NCBI GenBank assembly: GCA_022360955.1
Contig: JAKSBV010000270.1
Coordinates: 1 to 37,502 of the forward strand
Source: Bacillota bacterium
GTDB taxonomy: Bacteria; Bacillota; Clostridia; SK-Y3
Reading direction: 5' to 3'
Length of the DNA stretch: 37,502 nucleotides
Shown here: one piece after another, positions 33,041-37,502 of the stretch
Position numbering within the stretch: the stretch's first letter is position 1
Layout: every line of letters starts with the position of its first letter
Notes under the pieces: model-generated
Told to the model about the DNA's origin: nothing
The model's database searches: none
What the model saw: only the letters and a program-made list of their open reading frames with translations
Program-made: the position numbers and the translations under genes

Positions 33041-34531
33041 TAAAATCACTCCATCTTTAAAGATAGATATTTCTCGGTAGCCGTTTTCTTCATTTCTGGT
33101 TTTGATTTCACCGGATGCTACTTTTAGTATAAAATCAAAGAAATCTTTCTTAACATCCGTCATGTTTTTACCTTCCAGCAGTTGTCCGGCATTATAGTCC
33201 ATCCAATTTCTTTTGTAGTTGTACAGATCGGTATTGGTTGCAACTTTAACGGTTGGGACAGGCGCACCTAAGGGGGTTCCCCTTCCGGTGGTAAACAAAA
33301 TGATATGCGCACCGGCAGCCATGAGGGCCGTTGCAGCGATAATATCATTGCCTGGGCCTTTCAAGAGGTTTAAGCCCGGCGTACATACCCTTTCGCCGTA
33401 GTCCAGTACATCCGTAACATTGCCGATTCCTCCCTTTTGGGTACAGCCCAGGGATTTCTCTTCCAGGGTCGATATGCCGCCCTTCTTATTGCCCGGGGAC
33501 GGATTCTCATAAATCTCCTGGTTATGTTTGATAAAATATGTTTTAAAATCATTAATGAGCCGAACGGTTTTATTAAACACTGCTTCATTGATACAGCGAT
33601 TCATCAAGAGGGTTTCCGCACCGAACATTTCCGGCACTTCGGTCAAAATAGAGGTGCCGCCGTGTCGGATGAGCAAATCGGAGAAGGCGCCTACCAATGG
33701 ATTTCCCGTAATGCCGGAAAAACCGTCGGACCCCCCGCATTTAAGGCCTACAATTAGCTTGGAGGCAGGACATGGCTGTCTTTGAAATGTCTGCGCATAG
33801 TCCGCCAGTTCACCGATCAGATCTAAGCCGGCCTCAATTTCGTCTTCCACCTCCTGAGTAGCAAGAAATTTTACCCTTTTGTCATCATATTCGCCTAGGC
33901 GTTCTTTGAATTCCGGGATATTATTATTTTCGCATCCCAAGCCCAAAACCAAAACACCGGCTGCGTTGGGATGTTTGACCATATCCGCCAGTATTTTTTG
34001 GGTGGTTAAGTGGTCGTCTCCCAGTTGGGAACAGCCGAAGGGGTGGGGGAAGGCGAATATACCGTCGGTTTTTCCGTGGAATTGCTTGTTTGCTTCTTTT
34101 GCTAATGTTTCAGCGGTTTTATTCACACAGCCCACGGTATTGACAATCCAAATCTCATTTCTGACACCCACATCTCCGTTTTCCCTTATATAGCCCATAA
34201 ATTCGGATTCCAAAGGCGCTTCTTGTTTCGTTAATTGAGGTGCATAGGTATATTCCAAGAAGCCTTTCAGGTTTGTCTTAATATTATGGGTGTGTATATA
34301 TTCACCAGCAGCAATCGGCTGGGTGGCACGGCCAATCGGGAAGCCGTATTTGATGATATTTTTTCCTTCCGCAATATCCAGAAAGGCCATTTTATGTCCC
34401 TTGTCAATCTCTTCCCGGGCTGTGATCTGAAAGGCCCCCAGTACGAGCGTTTCCCCCTGCCGGATGTCTGCCAAGGCAACAGCAACGTTATCCTTTTCAT
34501 GAATTTTACTTAATTTATCACCTTTAATCAT
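33038..34531 (-). CDS. uxaA: Altronate dehydratase
   Basis: A 497-residue iron-dependent UxaA-family enzyme that dehydrates D-altronate to 2-keto-3-deoxy-D-gluconate in galacturonate breakdown. The N-terminal part resembles the SAF-like domain (NVAVALADIRQGE). The main domain has IVNTVGCVNKTAE, then FPHPFGCSQLGDDHL, VLGLGCENNN, GLKCGGSDGFSGITGNPLVG, SLGCTQKGG and TTGRGTPLGAPVPTVK, matching both the altronate and galactarate dehydratase families; the length (about 495) and the tagaturonate reductase neighbour favour UxaA. GCGAGGG precedes the ATG. It lies 35 bases downstream of uxaB on the same strand. Confidence 0.93.
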   Translation of the reverse strand: MIKGDKLSKIHEKDNVAVALADIRQGETLVLGAFQITAREEIDKGHKMAFLDIAEGKNIIKYGFPIGRATQPIAAGEYIHTHNIKTNLKGFLEYTYAPQLTKQEAPLESEFMGYIRENGDVGVRNEIWIVNTVGCVNKTAETLAKEANKQFHGKTDGIFAFPHPFGCSQLGDDHLTTQKILADMVKHPNAAGVLVLGLGCENNNIPEFKERLGEYDDKRVKFLATQEVEDEIEAGLDLIGELADYAQTFQRQPCPASKLIVGLKCGGSDGFSGITGNPLVGAFSDLLIRHGGTSILTEVPEMFGAETLLMNRCINEAVFNKTVRLINDFKTYFIKHNQEIYENPSPGNKKGGISTLEEKSLGCTQKGGIGNVTDVLDYGERVCTPGLNLLKGPGNDIIAATALMAAGAHIILFTTGRGTPLGAPVPTVKVATNTDLYNYKRNWMDYNAGQLLEGKNMTDVKKDFFDFILKVASGEIKTRNEENGYREISIFKDGVIL

Positions 34532-34566
34532 TGTTATCCCTCGCTTTGTTAGTTGGACGTTCCAAA

Positions 34567-36087
34567 TTATTCAATTATTTTCTCAATGGCTTCATGCATA
34601 CCCTTATCCAGGATATCAAACAAGTCATTCGCTACAGCAGCAGTCAGTCCTTCAACGGTGTTTAAATCCATTCCCCACATCTCCTGTTTTCCAAGTACCT
34701 GTGTTACTAAAGCTTCGGTGCTTTCTCTGCTGCCGTCAAATGCCGACCAGAGGGTCTTGAACATATTGAGGACAGACATATCATCGTTAACCTTATATTC
34801 ATTTCCAGGCCTGCGGCCGATTAAAGAAGTTTCCTGTATTTCAGTTCCTTTGTAGAAGGCAAGCAATGCTGCTAAAGAGAAAGTCAGCACCTTCGGCAAC
34901 GCACCTTTTCTGTTTGCATATTCCAGCAGAGAAGGCAGCACTCTTGTCTTGAACTTTGAAGTAGAGTTCAAAGAGATGCTTAACAAATAGTGCTTGATGA
35001 AGGGGTTAGCGAATCTTTCCAAAACAGCGGATGCAAATTCTTCCAGCTCCTTTGACGGCAAGTCTAAGGTAGGCATAATTTCTTCAAAAATACCTTTCTT
35101 CATATAGGTGTGGATGACTTCATCGTCCATGCACTCTTTTACCGTATTTTTCCCGTAGAGGTATGCGGCCAGTACGGTCATAGTATGGGCACCGTTTAAG
35201 ATTCTGACCTTTCTGGTTCTATAGGGTGCCATATCATCGGTCCACAGGACATTCAGGCCGACCTCTGCAAAGGGCAGTTCGGCAGCGAGTTTTTTATCCC
35301 CCTCAATGACCAAAAGGTGAAAAATCTCTGCCGTGTCCAATAGGCTATCCCGGTACCCCAATTCTGCCGAAAGATTCTCGATCTCTTCTCCCGGGTATCC
35401 TGTTACGATTCTGTCAACCAACGTATTTAAGAAGTGGTTTGCCTGTTCCAGCCAGGATATGAAGGCATTGCCCAGCTGCCACTCCTTTGCCAGCCGGAGG
35501 ATGATTTTCTTTAAATTATCTCCATTCCTGTCTATGAGTTCACAGGGGATAATGATGCATCCTTTTGAAATATCTCCCTTAAATGCTTCAAATCGTTTAT
35601 ATAATAGGACAGTTAGTTTGGCAGGGAAGGAGGCGGGAGGCGCATCTTCAAACCTGTCTGCCGCATTGTACGCAATGCCCGCTTCCGTGGTATTGGAAAC
35701 AATCACCCTTAAGTCGGGATTCTCTGCGCATTTTAAATATTCTTCAAAGTCCGTATAGGGATTAATCCCTCTGCTCACGGAAGTGATAATCTCTTTGTCC
35801 TCGATAATTTTACCCTTTTGTATGCCTCTTAAAAATAGGGTATAAAGTCCGTCCTGCTCATTCAGCACATCGATCAAACCATGTTCAATGGGTTGCACCA
35901 CGACTACTTTGCCATTAAATAAATCCTTTTTGTTAAGTTCATTAAGCTGCCAGTCTACAAAGCCTCTTAAAAAATTCCCTTCACCAAATTGCAGCACCTT
36001 TTCCGGAAGCTCTTTATGTAAGCTGACCTTTAAATCATCGGGGAAATTGAAACCGTTTTTTAATAATGTGTTGTTTAATTTTTGCAT
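34567..36087 (-). CDS. uxaB: Tagaturonate reductase
   Basis: A 506-residue NAD-dependent enzyme of the mannitol dehydrogenase family that reduces D-tagaturonate to D-altronate. The start of the Rossmann domain is EKVLQFGEGNFLRGFVDWQL near residue 28. Downstream are GYPGEEIENL and the catalytic-lysine region of polyol-specific dehydrogenases, RTRKVRILNGAHTMTVLAAY. The product is the substrate of UxaA, encoded next door. AAGGAGTGG lies 5 bases before the ATG. It is slightly longer than Bacillus or E. coli UxaB. The related fructuronate reductase (UxuB) is possible, but the pairing with altronate dehydratase favours UxaB. Its leader contains a 14-bp tandem repeat. Confidence 0.9.
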   Translation of the reverse strand: MQKLNNTLLKNGFNFPDDLKVSLHKELPEKVLQFGEGNFLRGFVDWQLNELNKKDLFNGKVVVVQPIEHGLIDVLNEQDGLYTLFLRGIQKGKIIEDKEIITSVSRGINPYTDFEEYLKCAENPDLRVIVSNTTEAGIAYNAADRFEDAPPASFPAKLTVLLYKRFEAFKGDISKGCIIIPCELIDRNGDNLKKIILRLAKEWQLGNAFISWLEQANHFLNTLVDRIVTGYPGEEIENLSAELGYRDSLLDTAEIFHLLVIEGDKKLAAELPFAEVGLNVLWTDDMAPYRTRKVRILNGAHTMTVLAAYLYGKNTVKECMDDEVIHTYMKKGIFEEIMPTLDLPSKELEEFASAVLERFANPFIKHYLLSISLNSTSKFKTRVLPSLLEYANRKGALPKVLTFSLAALLAFYKGTEIQETSLIGRRPGNEYKVNDDMSVLNMFKTLWSAFDGSRESTEALVTQVLGKQEMWGMDLNTVEGLTAAVANDLFDILDKGMHEAIEKIIE

Positions 36088-36106
36088 AACACCACTCCTT
36101 TATATG

Positions 36107-36134
36107 GTTCGGAGTTTGGAGTTCGGAGTTTGGA
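36107..36134. repeat. Two perfect 14-bp tandem repeats in the uxaB leader
   Basis: GTTCGGAGTTTGGA occurs twice in tandem (36107-36120, 36121-36134), followed by a degenerate GATCAGAG. It lies between the candidate promoter and the RBS of uxaB and is similar in style to the other G-rich intergenic repeats of the window. Confidence 0.7.
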
Positions 36135-36144
36135 GATCAGAGAT

Positions 36145-36174
36145 GCTATAATTGGGAGTTGTGACAGATTCCAA
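36145..36174 (-). promoter_or_regulatory. Possible promoter of uxaBA
   Basis: On the minus strand TTGGAA (36174-36169), an 18-base spacer and TATAGC (36150-36145). The match is modest; uxaBA could instead be read from the lacI promoter through the 223-base gap. Confidence 0.3.
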
Positions 36175-36310
36175 GCTCAAACTACAAATTTCCGATTATT
36201 GATATGATTTTTTCGGATGTACGGTACAGCGGCAGTGTAATTTACGGAATCAGATTTAGCATTTATGGTAGACTGCCTTGCTCCTAATGCCAAATCTCCG
36301 AACGGTAAAA

Positions 36311-37300
36311 TCAACTGCTTGTTCTGATTACCAAATCAGGCGTAATAACCGTTTTTGAAGGTACATTGCGGCCTTTAAATACATCATTTAAGATTCTTAC
36401 TGCGCCGGTAGCCGTCATTTCCATCTTGTTATCAACCGTTGTCAGGTCAGGGTCGCAGCATTGGGCAATAATAGAATTATTAAAGCCAATAACGGCGACA
36501 TCGTCGGGAATACTTTTATGAAGCGCCTTTAAGGCTTTGATAGCACCTACGGCTGTGATATCTTCGCCGGCAATAATCGCCGAAAAGTTATGATCGGATT
36601 CTACAAGCTGTTTTACGGCCATCGAGCCGCCGTTTATTCCCTTCTCCACTTTTAGAATAGAGTGGGCTTTAAGAGGCAGTTCACGTTTGAGCATGCCGGT
36701 TTTAAATCCGTGAACTTTGGATTGTGCACTATACGTCTCCGCGTCTTGAAGATATACGATGTCTCTATGTCCTTTGTTGTGCAAATACGCTACGCCTATC
36801 GAGATGCCATAACTGTCGTCACAAATAATGGAGTAAATATTTTCTGCTTCAAGCAATCCGTTGACCATAACAATAGGCATTTGTTTTGCAATTTGGGATA
36901 TCGCGGTATCAAGTTTTTGGTCTTTAAATACCGACCCGACCAAAATGAGGCCATCCACTTTTTTCTCAGCAAGCCTTTTCATATAATTAATCTTTTCCTG
37001 TGCATCTCCACCGGTATTGCAGAGCATAACGTTATAACCCAATTTGCTTAAATCCTGTTCGATTGTGTAGGCTACGGTTGCATAGTAAAGGTCACGAATA
37101 TCAATTGTTAAAACACCTATGGTCTTCATTGAGTTAACGACCAGACCGCGGGCAATGGCATTGGGTGTATAATGATATTTTTCCAATACGTCAGTTACTT
37201 TTTTTCTTGTTTTTTCGCTCACCTGGGGACTATTATTCAGTACCCTTGAAACAGTAGCGATAGATACGCCGGCTTCGCTGGCTACATTATAAATATTCAT
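36311..37300 (-). CDS. LacI-family regulator, probably of galacturonate genes
   Basis: A 329-residue LacI/GalR repressor. The N-terminal HTH and hinge are NIYNVASEAGVSIATVSRVL and then SEKTRKKVTDVLEKYHYTPN, followed by ARGL. The periplasmic-binding-like sensor domain follows (TIGVLTIDIRDLYYA, DGLILVGSVF, AVIGFNNSIIAQ). The ATG at 37300 gives the normal LacI start and has AGGTGA 5 bases upstream; a GTG at 37309 is less likely. It lies upstream of uxaB and uxaA on the same strand, as expected of an ExuR/KdgR-like repressor of uronate genes; the effector (galacturonate, tagaturonate or KDG) is inferred. Its promoter is consensus, with an operator-like site just past the -10. Confidence 0.9.
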   Translation of the reverse strand: MNIYNVASEAGVSIATVSRVLNNSPQVSEKTRKKVTDVLEKYHYTPNAIARGLVVNSMKTIGVLTIDIRDLYYATVAYTIEQDLSKLGYNVMLCNTGGDAQEKINYMKRLAEKKVDGLILVGSVFKDQKLDTAISQIAKQMPIVMVNGLLEAENIYSIICDDSYGISIGVAYLHNKGHRDIVYLQDAETYSAQSKVHGFKTGMLKRELPLKAHSILKVEKGINGGSMAVKQLVESDHNFSAIIAGEDITAVGAIKALKALHKSIPDDVAVIGFNNSIIAQCCDPDLTTVDNKMEMTATGAVRILNDVFKGRNVPSKTVITPDLVIRTSS

Positions 37301-37325
37301 TTGTATCACCTATTGTAATAGTTAT

Positions 37326-37339
37326 TGAAAGCGCTTACA
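37326..37339. promoter_or_regulatory. LacI/CcpA-type operator (cre-like)
   Basis: TGAAAGCGCTTACA matches the cre/LacI operator form TGAAANCGNTTNCA. It lies 6 bases downstream of the lacI -10 on the minus strand, across the transcription start, where a bound repressor would block initiation. CcpA control, autoregulation by the LacI protein, or both are possible. Confidence 0.7.
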
Positions 37340-37345
37340 TTTTTG

Positions 37346-37374
37346 ATTATATATTTGAATGGCATTATTGTCAA
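37346..37374 (-). promoter_or_regulatory. Consensus sigma-A promoter of the lacI-family gene
   Basis: On the minus strand a perfect TTGACA (37374-37369), a 17-base spacer and a perfect TATAAT (37351-37346). The operator at 37326-37339 follows directly. Confidence 0.88.
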
Positions 37375-37430
37375 GAATATAAATACGATTAGCGTATATA
37401 AATTCTGGAAGAAGAAAATAGTGCAAGGTT

Positions 37431-37502
37431 AAAAAGCAGTTCAAGGCTGAAAAATGAGGGTTAAGACCGGGTCGCCCACCGCACACGACATCTTGTCGCT
37501 GA
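37431..37502 (+). repeat. Dispersed purine-rich repeat, copy A5 (runs to the window end)
   Basis: It begins AAAAAGCAGTTCAAGGCTG and ends with the hairpin CGACA-TCT-TGTCG (37486-37498). It is the second full-length relative of 45-113, in the same orientation, and may extend beyond the window. Confidence 0.75.

Noticed and set aside
45-37502. CRISPR array from the many short repeats
   Set aside because: Repeats are dispersed, degenerate and not separated by regular unique spacers; no cas genes are present.

Overview
The window looks like a chromosomal segment of a low-to-moderate G+C, Gram-positive, anaerobe-type Firmicute, most likely a clostridial lineage. Ribosome binding sites are strong AGGAGG types and several promoters match the sigma-A consensus. 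Genes resemble Bacillus/Clostridium families (UgtP-like glycosyltransferase, Pdp, SpoIIIE-type translocase, UxaA/UxaB with a LacI regulator). The species cannot be named from the sequence alone. No rRNA, tRNA, CRISPR array, phage or complete insertion sequence was seen.

Layout. (1) 1-3260: two paralogous pspC units with matching leaders and terminators. The first keeps a liaF-like partner. The second has lost it down to a few codons. A small insertion carrying a 94-aa membrane protein gene has split the first unit's terminator. (2) 3324-7128: exodeoxyribonuclease III, CCA-adding enzyme and a diacylglycerol glucosyltransferase, with MITE-like fold-back repeats between them. (3) 7251-11642: lysA, an amidohydrolase-pyrimidine nucleoside phosphorylase pair, and a GNAT acetyltransferase. 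(4) 11875-14353: an AraC regulator divergent from a GH4 alpha-galacturonidase-like gene. (5) 14627-23645: a structured leader followed by one 8.8-kb gene for a cyclic beta-1,2-glucan synthase-like enzyme. (6) 23661-25843: an accessory patch with two perfect palindromes around an orphan membrane-anchored protein, a divergent XRE regulator/54-aa protein pair with shared operators, and a free-standing CBM-like protein. (7) 25938-32888: FtsK/SpoIIIE translocase, then a MoxR ATPase-DUF58-transglutaminase operon. (8) 33038-37374: uxaA, uxaB and a LacI regulator, all on the minus strand.

How the genes fit together. The GH4 enzyme should release galacturonate from oligogalacturonides. UxaB (tagaturonate to altronate) and UxaA (altronate to 2-keto-3-deoxygluconate) would carry it into central metabolism, and the LacI protein is the likely repressor. 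This implies a pectin-using life style, although the isomerase (UxaC), transporter and KDG kinase/aldolase are not in the window. The cyclic glucan synthase, glycolipid synthase, PspC/LiaF proteins and the MoxR-DUF58-transglutaminase set all concern the cell envelope.

The most interesting material is non-coding: the highly folded leader of the giant synthase; palindromes that supply the stop codons of two convergent genes; a family of about 95-bp fold-back elements; G-rich dispersed intergenic repeats with a covarying hairpin; and the split terminator. All functions are inferred by reading the sequence. No database search was run.
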